Source: Sinosporangium siamense | GTDB taxonomy: Bacteria; Actinomycetota; Actinomycetes; Streptosporangiales; Streptosporangiaceae | Length of the DNA: 64,000 nt | Assembly (NCBI RefSeq): GCF_016863435.1 | Contig: NZ_BOOW01000045.1 | Span: 62,001-126,000, forward strand | Reading direction: 5' to 3' | In this document: positions 43,186 to 51,626 of the stretch, one piece after another | Numbering within the stretch: position 1 is the stretch's first letter | Layout: the number at the start of each line of letters is the position of its first letter | The notes under the pieces: generated by a model | The model's input: the letters and a program-made list of their open reading frames with translations, nothing else | Told to the model about the DNA's origin: nothing | Database searches by the model: none | Made by a program: the position numbers and the translations under genes

Positions 43186-44836
43186 CCAGCAACTGGAGCC
43201 CCGCGTGGAATCACCACAACGGTTCGACGTCGCCGTCTACGGCGGAGGCCTCGGCGGTGTCGCCGCCGCGCTCGCCGCCGTGAAGACCGGCGCCACCGTT
43301 CTTCTCGTCGTCCCCGGCGAATGGATCGGCGGACAGGTCTCGGCTCAGGCCGTGCCGCCGGACGAGCATCCCTGGATCGAGTCGCTGGGATGCTCCGCGA
43401 GTTATCGTGCTTTCCGCGACGCCGTACGCCGCTTCTACTTTGAGAAGTATCCGGTCGCCGCACGCGCACGGAACCGGCCCGGCTTCAACCCCGGGCTGGG
43501 CAATGTCGGCCCGCTCACCCATGAGCCCTATGTCGCGCAGCTGGTGCTGGAAAGCGAGCTCTACCCGTGGATGAGCCGCGGGCGGCTGCGTGTGCTCAAG
43601 CATTCCACGCTGACCGAGGCGCACGTCGACGGCGACAGAATCCGTTCGATCGGCGTACGAACCCGCGGCGGCGCGGTGCGGGAATACGAGGCGCGTTATT
43701 TCCTCGACGCCAGTGAACTCGGCGACCTCATCGACAAGGCGGCGGTCGAGCACGTCATCGGCGCCGAGAGCCGGGACGAGACGGGCGAGCTCCACGCGCT
43801 CGACGTCGCCGACCCGCTCGACCAGCAGGCCATGACCTGGGCGATGATCGTGGGATATGTCCCGGACGGCGACTTCACCATCGACCGCCCGGAGCAGTAC
43901 GACTACTGGCGTGCCTACCGGCCGGAGTTCTGGCCGGGCCCCTTCCTCGGGTGGCAGATCTCCGACTATGTGACCCACACACCGCGTCCACGCCCGCTCT
44001 TCACCAACGAGGTGAACGAGTCGGGGGTCCGTTACGACCTGTGGTCGTCCCGCCGCATCCTGGCCTCCCACCAGTTCGACGGCCGCTGGGAGTCCGACCT
44101 GTCCGCGGCGGTGTGGCCAATGATGGACTACTTCGACCGCCCGCTGCTCGGCGTCGGCGAAGAGGGGAAGGCACTGGCCCTGGAAGGCGCCCGTCAGCTT
44201 TCACTCTCGCTGATCTATTGGATTCAGACCGAGGCGCCCCGCCACGACGGCGGGCACGGCTATCCGGGACTGCGGCCCCGCCCCGACCTCACCGGCACCG
44301 AGGACGGCCTGGCCATGGAGCCGTACATCCGGGAGGCGCGCCGGATCCGGGCCCGGTTCACCGTCACCGAGTCCCACGTCGGCGTGGAGGCACGCGAGGG
44401 GCGGGCGGGCGCGGAGGCGTTCCCCGACACCGTGGGAATCGGCGCCTACCGGATGGACCTCCATCCGTCGACGTCCGGGCGCAACAGCGTGGACATCGAC
44501 ACCTGGCCGTTCCAGATCCCGCTCGGCGCACTGCTTCCCGTGCGGGTGTCGAACCTGATCGCCGCCGCCAAGAACATCGGCACCACCCACATCACCAACG
44601 GCGCCTACCGGGTGCATCCCGTGGAATGGGCGATCGGGGAGGCGGCGGGGGCGCTCGCCGCGTTCTGCGTGCTTGAGGGCACGACCCCGCCGCAGGTGCA
44701 CGCGCGTGAGCGCACACTCGCCGACTACCAGCGCCTGCTGCGGACACAACTCGACGTTCCGCTTGAGTGGCCCAAGATCGGCGCGCTGACCCCGATGAGC
44801 CGCTTCGGCTACGTCAAACCCGCCAGTGCGTCGTGA
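43178..44836 (+). CDS. FAD-dependent oxidoreductase (FAD_oxidored family), second copy
   Basis: 552 aa from ATG 43178, overlapping the previous gene by 8 bp. DVAVYGGGLGGVAAALAAVKTG is the FAD loop, and WIGGQVSAQAVPPDEHPWIES is typical of the subgroup annotated as FAD-dependent oxidoreductases near xanthan-lyase or glycoside genes. The C-terminal NLIAAAKNIGTTHITNGAYRVHPVEWAIGEAAGALAAF contains the second flavin contact. It is longer than the first copy and shares only the flavin regions, so it is not a recent duplicate. The reaction is unknown. Confidence 0.82.
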   Translation: MSNQQLEPRVESPQRFDVAVYGGGLGGVAAALAAVKTGATVLLVVPGEWIGGQVSAQAVPPDEHPWIESLGCSASYRAFRDAVRRFYFEKYPVAARARNRPGFNPGLGNVGPLTHEPYVAQLVLESELYPWMSRGRLRVLKHSTLTEAHVDGDRIRSIGVRTRGGAVREYEARYFLDASELGDLIDKAAVEHVIGAESRDETGELHALDVADPLDQQAMTWAMIVGYVPDGDFTIDRPEQYDYWRAYRPEFWPGPFLGWQISDYVTHTPRPRPLFTNEVNESGVRYDLWSSRRILASHQFDGRWESDLSAAVWPMMDYFDRPLLGVGEEGKALALEGARQLSLSLIYWIQTEAPRHDGGHGYPGLRPRPDLTGTEDGLAMEPYIREARRIRARFTVTESHVGVEAREGRAGAEAFPDTVGIGAYRMDLHPSTSGRNSVDIDTWPFQIPLGALLPVRVSNLIAAAKNIGTTHITNGAYRVHPVEWAIGEAAGALAAFCVLEGTTPPQVHARERTLADYQRLLRTQLDVPLEWPKIGALTPMSRFGYVKPASAS

Positions 44837-44848
44837 CCAGGAGACCTC

Positions 44849-45142
44849 ATGACTTTGTATGCCGTGCGATATGAGTACGCCGAAGGCAGCGCGGCGCGAC
44901 GTGATCAATATCGGCCGGTCCACGTTGATTTCCTGCGCGAACTCTTCGCGGCGGAGGTGCTGGTGCTGAGCGGGCGCCTGGAGGACGAGGACCGCCCCGG
45001 AGCACTGATCATCCTGCACGCGCACGACGCGACCGCGGTGGAGCAGGCCCTCGACCAAGACCCCTTCTGGTCGGCCGGAGTGATCGAACAACGAGACATC
45101 AGGGAGTGGAACGTGGCGTTCGCAAAGGTACCCCTCGAATGA
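44849..45142 (+). CDS. YciI-like / muconolactone-isomerase-fold small protein
   Basis: 97 aa with GGAGAC upstream. YAVRYEYAEG at the start, RDQYRPVHVDFLRELF (conserved His and Arg region), then VLSGRLEDEDRPGALIILHA and DPFWSAGVIEQRDIREWNV give the YciI ferredoxin-like fold. The Asp-His pair of this fold supports isomerase or lyase roles in catabolic operons, as in TftG. It could convert a product of the flavoenzymes upstream. The stop overlaps the next start (ATGA). Confidence 0.8.
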   Translation: MTLYAVRYEYAEGSAARRDQYRPVHVDFLRELFAAEVLVLSGRLEDEDRPGALIILHAHDATAVEQALDQDPFWSAGVIEQRDIREWNVAFAKVPLE

Positions 45143-46185
45143 CGATGAAGGTCGCCAACACCGTCTCCGCACATCGGCTCGAATATCAAGAGCGGCCGAT
45201 ACCGGCCCTCAGCGAGGGCACCGCGCTGATCCGCGTGGAGCACGTCACGCTCTGCGGGACCGACTCACACATCTGGCAGGGCGAATATCTCAACCCCTTC
45301 CCGATCGTGCAGGGACACGAGTTCGCCGGACGTGTCGAGCAGGTGGCGGGGGACACCCCGATCACGCCCGGCGAGGCCGTCGTGGTGTCCCCCGTCCGCT
45401 CCTGCGGAACCTGTCACCCCTGCCGCATCGGCCGCGCCAACGTGTGCCAGCGTGTCTCGGTGCTCGGCTGCTACGAGGACGGCGCCCTGGCCCACTATGT
45501 CCTCGCACCGATCGAGACCCTGCGGAAGGTGCCCCCCGGCCTGCCCGGCGAACTCGCCCCGCTGAGCGAGCCGGCGAGCATCGCCATGCAGGCGGTCCGC
45601 CGCAGCCGCGCCGAGGCGGGCGAACTCGCCCTCGTCATCGGATGCGGGCCGATCGGCCTGATCGCCACCCTTTACCTGCACGAACTCGGCGTCGACGTCG
45701 TCGCCGCCGACACCCTGCCCGCCCGCGCGGAGTCGGCCAAGCACTTCGGCGCGGTCGCGAGCGTCACGGTCGACCCCACAGCCCCCTTCCCTACGGGTCC
45801 ACAGATCTCCACCCTCGCCGCGGCCGATCCGGCCAGACCGGTGACGATCGTGATCGAGGCGACGGGATCCCCCGCGGCCTTCGCCGCGGCATTGGACGTC
45901 GCCGCACCCACGGGCCGGGTCGTGATGGTCGGCATCTCCGACCGGGACACCCGAATCCCGATGCGGACGATCCCGCTGAAGGAGCTCGACGTTCTCGGCA
46001 GCCGCAACAGCCTCGACCTGATCGGAGACGGCCTTCAGCTCATCGCACGACATCAAGACCGGTTCACCCACCTCATCACCCACCGCTTCGGCTTCCACCA
46101 GGTCGAGCAGGCGTTCAACACCATGCACACCGAGGCGGAAAACGTGCGCAAGGTCCTGATAACCATGGACGGCGCCGACCGATAA
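45139..46185 (+). CDS. Zinc-dependent alcohol dehydrogenase (MDR superfamily)
   Basis: 348 aa from ATG 45139. Catalytic zinc ligands: LCGTDSHIW (Cys, and the first part of the site), GHEFAG (His-Glu). The structural zinc loop SCGTCHPCRIGRANVC has all four cysteines. VIGCGPIGLIA is the NAD(P) motif. It resembles threonine or sorbitol dehydrogenases and would oxidise a secondary alcohol in the last steps of the pathway. It is the final gene of the co-directional cluster; a 122-bp gap with no operator follows before cobM. Confidence 0.88.
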   Translation: MTMKVANTVSAHRLEYQERPIPALSEGTALIRVEHVTLCGTDSHIWQGEYLNPFPIVQGHEFAGRVEQVAGDTPITPGEAVVVSPVRSCGTCHPCRIGRANVCQRVSVLGCYEDGALAHYVLAPIETLRKVPPGLPGELAPLSEPASIAMQAVRRSRAEAGELALVIGCGPIGLIATLYLHELGVDVVAADTLPARAESAKHFGAVASVTVDPTAPFPTGPQISTLAAADPARPVTIVIEATGSPAAFAAALDVAAPTGRVVMVGISDRDTRIPMRTIPLKELDVLGSRNSLDLIGDGLQLIARHQDRFTHLITHRFGFHQVEQAFNTMHTEAENVRKVLITMDGADR

Positions 46186-46307
46186 GGACCGCAGGCCGGG
46201 CGTCTTGCTCGGGCGGATACAGTGTGCTCTCGGAGGCGGGCCGAGCGGCTTCCCATAAGCGTGGGGGTTCGCGGGCCGGGCAGTCGGGTGGCGCGAAAGG
46301 ATCAGGG

Positions 46308-47072
46308 GTGACCGTTCACTTCATCGGAGCCGGTCCCGGAGCGGCCGATCTGCTGACGCTCCGGGCCGTGCGGATGCTTGAGCGGGCGGACGTCTGCCTC
46401 TATCCCGGCACCTACATCGACGAGCACGTGTTGTCGCACTGCCGTGCCGGCGCCCGGCTGATCGACACCCACCACCTCGATCTCGACCAGATCGTCGGCC
46501 ACCTCGTCGAGTCCCACCTGGCCGGTCATGACGTGGTCCGGCTGTGTTCGGGGGATCCGTCGATCTACTCGGCTCTGGCCGAGCAGACCAGCCGGCTGGA
46601 CGCGCAGGGTGTGCCGTGGGACGTGTCTCCGGGGGTGCCCGCCTACGCGGCCGCCGCCGCGCTGCTGGGCAAGGAGCTGACAGTGCCGTTCCTCGCCCAG
46701 TCCGTCGTGCTCACGCGCACGCAGGCTCGGTCGACGGCGATGCCGGAGACCGAGTCACTCGCGGCGTTCGCCGCCACCCGGGCCACCCTGGTGCTGCACC
46801 TGGCGATCACCCGCGTCAGGCAGTTGGCGGGTGAGCTCGCCGAGGAATACGGCGCCGGCTGCCCGGCCGCGGTGGTGGCCTACGCCTCCCAGCCCGCCGA
46901 GGTGATCCTCACCGGCACACTGGCCGACATCGCCGATCAGGTCGAGGCCCACGGACTCAGGCAGGCCGCCGTCATCCTCGTGGGCCCCGCACTGGACGCG
47001 GCCTCCCGCCACGGCCGGGAGTCATATCTCTACGATCCCCGGCGTCCCCGGAAGGTCATGCCCGGAGGGTGA
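46308..47072 (+). CDS. cobM: Precorrin-4 C11-methyltransferase
   Basis: 254 aa, GTG start after GAAAGGATCAGG. A SAM-dependent corrin-ring methylase of the aerobic cobalamin pathway: VHFIGAGPGAADLLTLRA (glycine loop), YPGTYID, LCSGDPSIYSALAEQ, and VSPGVPAYAAAAALLGKELTVP that is typical of CobM/CbiF. The frame is open upstream through the previous gene, but similarity and the SD place the start here. It is isolated from other ring methylases except cobF 0.8 kb away. I see no B12-box upstream. Confidence 0.9.
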   Translation: MTVHFIGAGPGAADLLTLRAVRMLERADVCLYPGTYIDEHVLSHCRAGARLIDTHHLDLDQIVGHLVESHLAGHDVVRLCSGDPSIYSALAEQTSRLDAQGVPWDVSPGVPAYAAAAALLGKELTVPFLAQSVVLTRTQARSTAMPETESLAAFAATRATLVLHLAITRVRQLAGELAEEYGAGCPAAVVAYASQPAEVILTGTLADIADQVEAHGLRQAAVILVGPALDAASRHGRESYLYDPRRPRKVMPGG

Positions 47073-47079
47073 ATCCTTC

Positions 47080-47631
47080 CTACCCCCGGGGGGCCCACTG
47101 GGTTTCTGCGGCGCCCGCCGAGTGGTTGGCGGCGCGGGCCATCACAAACAAAAGGTCCGCCAATCGGTTCAGATAAGCCAGAACATATTCGCTCACGCCC
47201 TCCTGCCGGTTGAGCTGGGCGGCCCTGCGCTCGGCGCGGCGGCAGACCGTTCGCGCCACGTGCAGTTGTGCCGCCGCCTGAACCCCGCCCGGCAGGATGA
47301 AGTTTCGCAGCGGCGGAACCCGCGCGTCCAACTCGTCGATCATCCCTTCGAGCGCCTGGATCTCGTCGCCGGACAGCCGGGGGAGCGACGTGCCCGACCC
47401 TTCACGGCTCGGCGCCATCAGCTCCCCGCCCACGACGAAGAGGTTGTTCTGCGCGGTCTCCAGCATCCGCCCGATGTCTCCGGGAAGGCCCATGGCGATC
47501 GCGAGGCCGATCAGCGCATTGCATTCGTCGACGCTGCCGATCGCCTCGATTCGCGCGGTGTCCTTGCCGACCCGCTTCCCTCCCCAAATTCCGGTCTCAC
47601 CCTTGTCCCCGCCGCGTGTGTAAAGCTTCAT
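47080..47631 (-). CDS. Cob(I)alamin adenosyltransferase, PduO type
   Basis: 183 aa from ATG 47631 with AAGGGAT upstream. It transfers the adenosyl group of ATP to reduced cobalt, giving adenosylcobalamin. MKLYTRGGDKGETGIWGGKRVGKD is the ATP-binding N-terminus; EAIGSVDECNALIGLA, and the C-terminal VCRRAERRA and YLNRLADLLFVMAR, are diagnostic for the PduO/MMAB family. The open frame upstream of the start is not coding. It converges on cobM with 7 bp between stops and diverges from cobF across 265 bp. Confidence 0.92.
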   Translation of the reverse strand: MKLYTRGGDKGETGIWGGKRVGKDTARIEAIGSVDECNALIGLAIAMGLPGDIGRMLETAQNNLFVVGGELMAPSREGSGTSLPRLSGDEIQALEGMIDELDARVPPLRNFILPGGVQAAAQLHVARTVCRRAERRAAQLNRQEGVSEYVLAYLNRLADLLFVMARAANHSAGAAETQWAPRG

Positions 47632-47896
47632 ATCGATCCCTTCGAAATGTCGCCCGCTGCATGTGAAATGAGAATTTGGAGTTGCCGGGATATTCCACCT
47701 TGGATGATCGAGTGACAGCCTACGGCACCGCGGACCCTGTGACATGGACAAGCGGCGCCACCGCGACCGGCTCCAGGCGCCGCACGCTGACCCGCAGCCG
47801 CTCCTGCGGCCGGGGCGTGGAAAACTTAGCCGGCGGCTTGACCACGGCGGGGATCGCGTCCACGGCCGACCATGGAGAGGAATGGGGGTTTCGCAC

Positions 47897-48664
47897 ATGC
47901 GGAAGATCTTCATCATCGGCATCGGCGCCGGAGACCCACGGCAAATGACCGTGGAGGCGATCGAACGGCTCAATGAAGCGGAGGTCTTCTTCTTCCTCGA
48001 CAAGGGGGACAACAAGCGGGACTTGGTGGAGGCACGGCAGGCGATTCTGGACCGCTTCGTGGAACGATCGGACTACCGGGTCGTCACCTCGGCCGACGTC
48101 GGCCGCGACCGCGACCCCGCCGACTACGTCGCGACGGTGGCCGACTGGCACAACCGCAGATCCGACCTGTATGAGCGGATGTTCCTCGACGAACTACCCG
48201 AGCACGGGATCGGCGCGATCCTGGCCTGGGGCGACCCCACGCTCTACGACAACGTCATCGCGGTGCTGGAGGAGGTCAGGTCACGCGGCCGGGTGGCCTT
48301 CGACTACGAGGTCGTTCCCGGCATCAGCAGCGTCTCCACCCTGGTGGCGCGGCATCGCACGAGCCTCAACCAGGTCGGCAAGTCCGTGCTCGTCACCACG
48401 GGACGCCGCCTGGCCGCCGAGGGATTCCCGAGCGACGTCGACGACGTCGTCGTCATGCTGGACGCGCACTGCTCGTTCACGACCCTGGACGACGGGGATC
48501 TGCACATCTACTGGGGTGCCTACCTCGGCACACCGGATGAGATCGTCATCGCCGGACCGCTGGGGGAGGTCGGCGCGCGGATCGTCGCCGTCCGGGCCGA
48601 GGCCCGCGAGCGTAAGGGCTGGATCATGGACACTTATCTGCTGCGCCGCCGCTCCGGCTCGTGA
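47897..48664 (+). CDS. cobF: Precorrin-6A synthase (deacetylating)
   Basis: 255 aa from ATG 47897; an in-frame ATG at 47882 nearer the GGAGAGG site is an alternative that adds five residues. It methylates C1 and removes the acetate of precorrin-5 in the aerobic pathway. KIFIIGIGAGDPRQMTVEAIERLNEAEVFFFLDKG is the CobF signature; LAWGDPTLYDN and VVPGISSVSTLVARHRTSLN follow the SAM methylase plan. The 265-bp upstream region is shared with the adenosyltransferase; I could not find a cobalamin-riboswitch box in it. Confidence 0.9.
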   Translation: MRKIFIIGIGAGDPRQMTVEAIERLNEAEVFFFLDKGDNKRDLVEARQAILDRFVERSDYRVVTSADVGRDRDPADYVATVADWHNRRSDLYERMFLDELPEHGIGAILAWGDPTLYDNVIAVLEEVRSRGRVAFDYEVVPGISSVSTLVARHRTSLNQVGKSVLVTTGRRLAAEGFPSDVDDVVVMLDAHCSFTTLDDGDLHIYWGAYLGTPDEIVIAGPLGEVGARIVAVRAEARERKGWIMDTYLLRRRSGS

Positions 48665-48689
48665 TCGGCGTTTTCCCGCAGGCGATTTC

Positions 48690-49060
48690 ATGGCAGGCGT
48701 TGTCGTGAACTCCCCGTAGATTTCGGCGGCTCTTGCCCCGGAGGTCGTGGTGCGGTTGAACCGGCGGTGCGCAGGCGCCGATCGTGACCTGTCCGCCGGG
48801 CGCCTTCCGCCCCGAGCACGGAGGGGGCGGCGGTCGCCTCCCGGTAGCCAAGTTCGAGCGTGCCGGTCATCACCGCGTCGACGTCGAGGACGCCGCACAT
48901 CGGGTGCCCGTTTCGGCTGTCGTGCGAGGTAGAGCAGGCCGGCGCACTCCGCATGCACCGCGCCGCCGCTCCTCGCGAAAGCGGAGACGTGCTCTTGCAG
49001 GGTGAGCGGGTCGGGTACGGCGAAGCCGTGTCTGCCGTTTACGGCGGCTTCGCCGTACAT
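48690..49060 (-). pseudogene. cobB: Frameshifted C-terminal relic of cobyrinate a,c-diamide synthase
   Basis: Three pieces of the glutamine-amidotransferase domain follow one another in different minus-strand frames. About 49060-48925 encodes NGRHGFAVPDPLTLQEHVSAF and the nucleophile strand HAECAGLLYL. About 48930-48830 encodes MCGVLDVDAVMTGTLELGYREA. About 48760-48730 encodes FNRTTTS, matching the CobB GHEFHRTT motif. At least two frameshifts and a missing N-terminal half make it non-functional. It lies tail-to-tail with cobF, so the locus once held a fuller cobalamin cluster. Confidence 0.78.
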
Positions 49061-49184
49061 TCATATTGATCAAATATCTGAAAATCCACTCGAAGGTGCA
49101 CCTCCGGGACTTCCGGCGGCTTTTGTGGTAAATCCATTTCGTGTATGCGTGATGGCCGTTATAGATATTTTGGGAATTTAGACT

Positions 49185-49281
49185 TGACCCCCGGCCGGGT
49201 TCCGACCACGATACTCTCACCGCACCTCAGCCCGACCGGAAATGGTCGTGCTCTCCACTCCACACCGCCCCGGCGTGGAGT
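49185..49281 (+). promoter_or_regulatory. Possible promoter and leader hairpin of the secreted barrel protein
   Basis: TTGACC (49185-49190) and GATACT (49210-49215) have a 19-bp gap, wide but usable. ACTCCAC (49257-49263) and GTGGAGT (49275-49281) form a leader hairpin 15 nt before the ribosome site. No known riboswitch is recognised. Confidence 0.3.
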
Positions 49282-49304
49282 CCATTCTTGCCACAGGGGG
49301 TGTA

Positions 49305-50246
49305 GTGAAATTCTTTAGATCGATGCTCGTCGCACTGCCCGTCGTGCTGGCCGCCGGCGTGCTCACGCCCGCGGCGGCGGCCGCGTCGGTGACATCCTCC
49401 GGGCGCACGACGGCGTGCGCTCCGGCGAGCGCCGTCGACAAGGCCGTGCGCTATATCAAGGCTCAGCAGCAGCCCGACGGCTCCTTCCCGAGTGTGGGGC
49501 AGACGTCGACCGCCGACGCGGTTTACGCGCTCGTCGCGCTCGGGGTCGACCCGTCGACGGTCAGGCGCGACGGCAAGTCGGCCGTCGACTGGATATACAG
49601 CCAGACCACGAGCATCCCCAACGCCGGTGTCGCGGCGAAGTTCCTGCTCGCGCTGGCTCTCGCGAAGAAGCCGACGGTCGCGCCCGACGGCTTCGACTTC
49701 AAAAACCGCGTCAAGAGTGCATACGACCCGGCCACCGGTCTCTACGACACCAACCCCACGGGCAACGCCTACGCGCTGGCCGCTCTTCGCGCGGTGGGTG
49801 AGCGTCCGCCGTCCAGGGCGCTGCGGGCCTGGGAGGACCTTCAGCAGCCGGACGGCGGCTGGAGTGCTTACCGGCCTGCCGCCGAGACCGACACCAACAC
49901 GACCGCGGTGAGCCTGGTCGCCCTCAAGGCCAACGGCAGGAGCCGCACGATCCCGGCGGCACTGCGATATCTGCGCACGCAGCAGAGCGCCGACGCGGGT
50001 TTCACCTTCTCCACGGCATACGGCACGGCCAGCGATGCCAATTCCACCGGCCTGGTGATCCTCGCCCTGCGCGCGACGGGGCAGAACTTCAGGAATTGGC
50101 GGAAAGGCAACGCCGACCCCGCCGGGCGGCTGCTGGACCTCCAGAATCCGAGCGGGGCCTTCCGCTACAACGACGAAAGCCCGGGCGACAACGCGTTCGC
50201 GACGTTCCAGGCGGGCCAGGCCCTCGGCCTGATCCGCTGCCGCTGA
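49305..50246 (+). CDS. Secreted prenyltransferase/terpene-cyclase-like alpha-barrel repeat protein
   Basis: 313 aa from GTG 49305 after CAGGGGG. Signal peptide of about 27 residues (FFRSMLVALPVVLAAGV..PAAAAA). The mature chain has repeated alpha-hairpins with QQPDGSFPS, DLQQPDGGWSAY, RTQQSADAGFTF and DLQNPSGAFRY, each about 45-60 residues apart, the QxxDGxW signature of (alpha/alpha)6 barrels. Catalytic DXDD or zinc motifs of cyclases and prenyltransferases are absent. The same fold binds B12 in transcobalamin and intrinsic factor, and homologues sit beside cobalt/B12 genes in Streptomyces. Given the cob genes next door, a corrinoid-binding role is a reasonable but untested inference. Confidence 0.72.
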   Translation: MKFFRSMLVALPVVLAAGVLTPAAAAASVTSSGRTTACAPASAVDKAVRYIKAQQQPDGSFPSVGQTSTADAVYALVALGVDPSTVRRDGKSAVDWIYSQTTSIPNAGVAAKFLLALALAKKPTVAPDGFDFKNRVKSAYDPATGLYDTNPTGNAYALAALRAVGERPPSRALRAWEDLQQPDGGWSAYRPAAETDTNTTAVSLVALKANGRSRTIPAALRYLRTQQSADAGFTFSTAYGTASDANSTGLVILALRATGQNFRNWRKGNADPAGRLLDLQNPSGAFRYNDESPGDNAFATFQAGQALGLIRCR

Positions 50247-50256
50247 GCGGTCACCT

Positions 50257-50291
50257 CGACGGCGGGCGAAGGGATTCTCCGCCCGCCGTCG
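50257..50291. terminator. Bidirectional terminator
   Basis: CGACGGCGGGCG (50257-50268) pairs perfectly with CGCCCGCCGTCG (50280-50291) around AAGGGATTCTC. It lies 10 bp after the barrel-protein stop and 55 bp before the convergent MFS stop. Confidence 0.85.
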
Positions 50292-50345
50292 CCGCTTAGA
50301 CCTTGGCGTTATCCGTCAAATCGATTAACGGGCATAAATCCATGT

Positions 50346-51587
50346 CTAGTGGGACGAGGGCATGGACTGGGGTGCACCGAGGTCTGCCGGGGCGCGATCG
50401 CCGGACGGGAAGCGCCTGACCGAGATCACCATCAGCGACAACGTCAGCAGCAGGATCACGCTCGCCGCGACCGCGGGCCCGAGGCCGCCGTGGAGTTCGA
50501 GCGCCACGCCGCCGAGGGCGCCGGCCAGGGCGATGCCGACGTACAGACCGCTGGTGTTCAGCGCCACCGCCTCGGTGCCGGCGTCGCCGGCCAGGCGCAG
50601 CGCCCGGGTGTTCATGGGAGGGTTGAAGCCCCACCCGCCAAAACCCCACACGGCGAGGGTCGTCAGCAGCAGCCACACCGGCGCCGAGCCCTGCCCCAGA
50701 AGGCCGATGACCGCGAGCCCTGCCGTCGCGACCGCCTGCACGCCGAAGGTGAACAGCAGCGCACGGTCCGCTCCCCACCTGTCGGTCAGCCTGCCGCCGG
50801 CGAAGGTGCCGAAGGCCCCCGCGACGCCCACCACGGCGATGCTCAGCGCCACCAGCGTGCCACCCCGGCCGGTCAGGTCGTGGGTGATCGGGGCGATGTA
50901 GGTATAGGTCATCAGCCCGCCGCTCGCCCCCATGACCGTGCCCAGCACGCCGAGTAGCACCGCCGGCCGGCTCAAGGCGCGCAGTTGTGCCCCGACCCCG
51001 AGCTCGGGTGCGCCGGGGAGCCGCGGCAGCAGCACGGACGCCGCGGCGACCACCGCGCACGTGAACAGCGCCACCGCCGCGAACGTCGAGCGCCAGCCGA
51101 ACGCCGAGCCGAGGAGCGTCCCGATCGGCACCCCGGCGAAGAGCGACATGGTCAGCCCGGCGGCCACCACGCCCATCGTCCGGCCAACCCGCTCAGGCGC
51201 CGCCAGCCGGCCCGCCATCCCGAACACCGCGGGGGTGATCGCCGCCGCCACGAGCGCCGCCAGCACCCGCAGGGCCATCAGCGCGGCATAGGCCGGGGCC
51301 AGCGCCGTCACGACGTTGACGACCGCGAAGACGGCAAGTCCCCCCACCACCAGGGTCTTGCGCGGCCATCGCGCCGTCAGCACCGCTAGCGGGGGCGCGG
51401 CCAGCGCATAGGTGATGGAGAAGACCGTCACGAGCTGCCCCGCCGCCGCCTCGCTCACGTCCAGGTCGGCCGCGATCTCCGGCAGGACTCCGGCGATGAC
51501 GAAGTCATCCGTACCGATCACAAACGTCGCCAGGAGCAGGACCAAGAGCCAGCCGTGTCCTCGCACGCCCTTGTTGTCAGCGTTCAT
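50346..51587 (-). CDS. MFS drug-efflux transporter (DHA1, Cmx/CmlR-like)
   Basis: 413 aa with 12 membrane helices. GTDDFVIAGVLPEIAADLDVS in helix 1 and the loop RWPRKTLVVGG are characteristic of the DHA1 group that includes chloramphenicol exporters. Proton-driven export of a drug or metabolite is likely. No ribosome site precedes ATG 51587. A MerR-type promoter (51597-51626) would start transcription only a few bases away, so the mRNA is probably leaderless. The MerR gene lies immediately upstream on the same strand. Confidence 0.87.
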   Translation of the reverse strand: MNADNKGVRGHGWLLVLLLATFVIGTDDFVIAGVLPEIAADLDVSEAAAGQLVTVFSITYALAAPPLAVLTARWPRKTLVVGGLAVFAVVNVVTALAPAYAALMALRVLAALVAAAITPAVFGMAGRLAAPERVGRTMGVVAAGLTMSLFAGVPIGTLLGSAFGWRSTFAAVALFTCAVVAAASVLLPRLPGAPELGVGAQLRALSRPAVLLGVLGTVMGASGGLMTYTYIAPITHDLTGRGGTLVALSIAVVGVAGAFGTFAGGRLTDRWGADRALLFTFGVQAVATAGLAVIGLLGQGSAPVWLLLTTLAVWGFGGWGFNPPMNTRALRLAGDAGTEAVALNTSGLYVGIALAGALGGVALELHGGLGPAVAASVILLLTLSLMVISVRRFPSGDRAPADLGAPQSMPSSH

Positions 51588-51596
51588 GCGTGCACG

Positions 51597-51626
51597 CTAA
51601 AAGCGTGACACCGGTGTCAAGGTCAA
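51597..51626 (-). promoter_or_regulatory. MerR-type promoter with operator in the spacer
   Basis: On the minus strand TTGACC (51626-51621) and TTTTAG (51602-51597) are 18 bp apart. The spacer contains the perfect palindrome TGACACCGGTGTCA (51606-51619). A dyad centred between -35 and -10 is the hallmark of MerR-family control, where the regulator untwists the DNA. The -35 overlaps the merR stop codon. Confidence 0.72.

Noticed and set aside
47632-47896. Cobalamin riboswitch between the adenosyltransferase and cobF
   Set aside because: I looked for a B12 box (GCCACTG or its complement) and the conserved core and found neither here, nor in the 122 bp before cobM.
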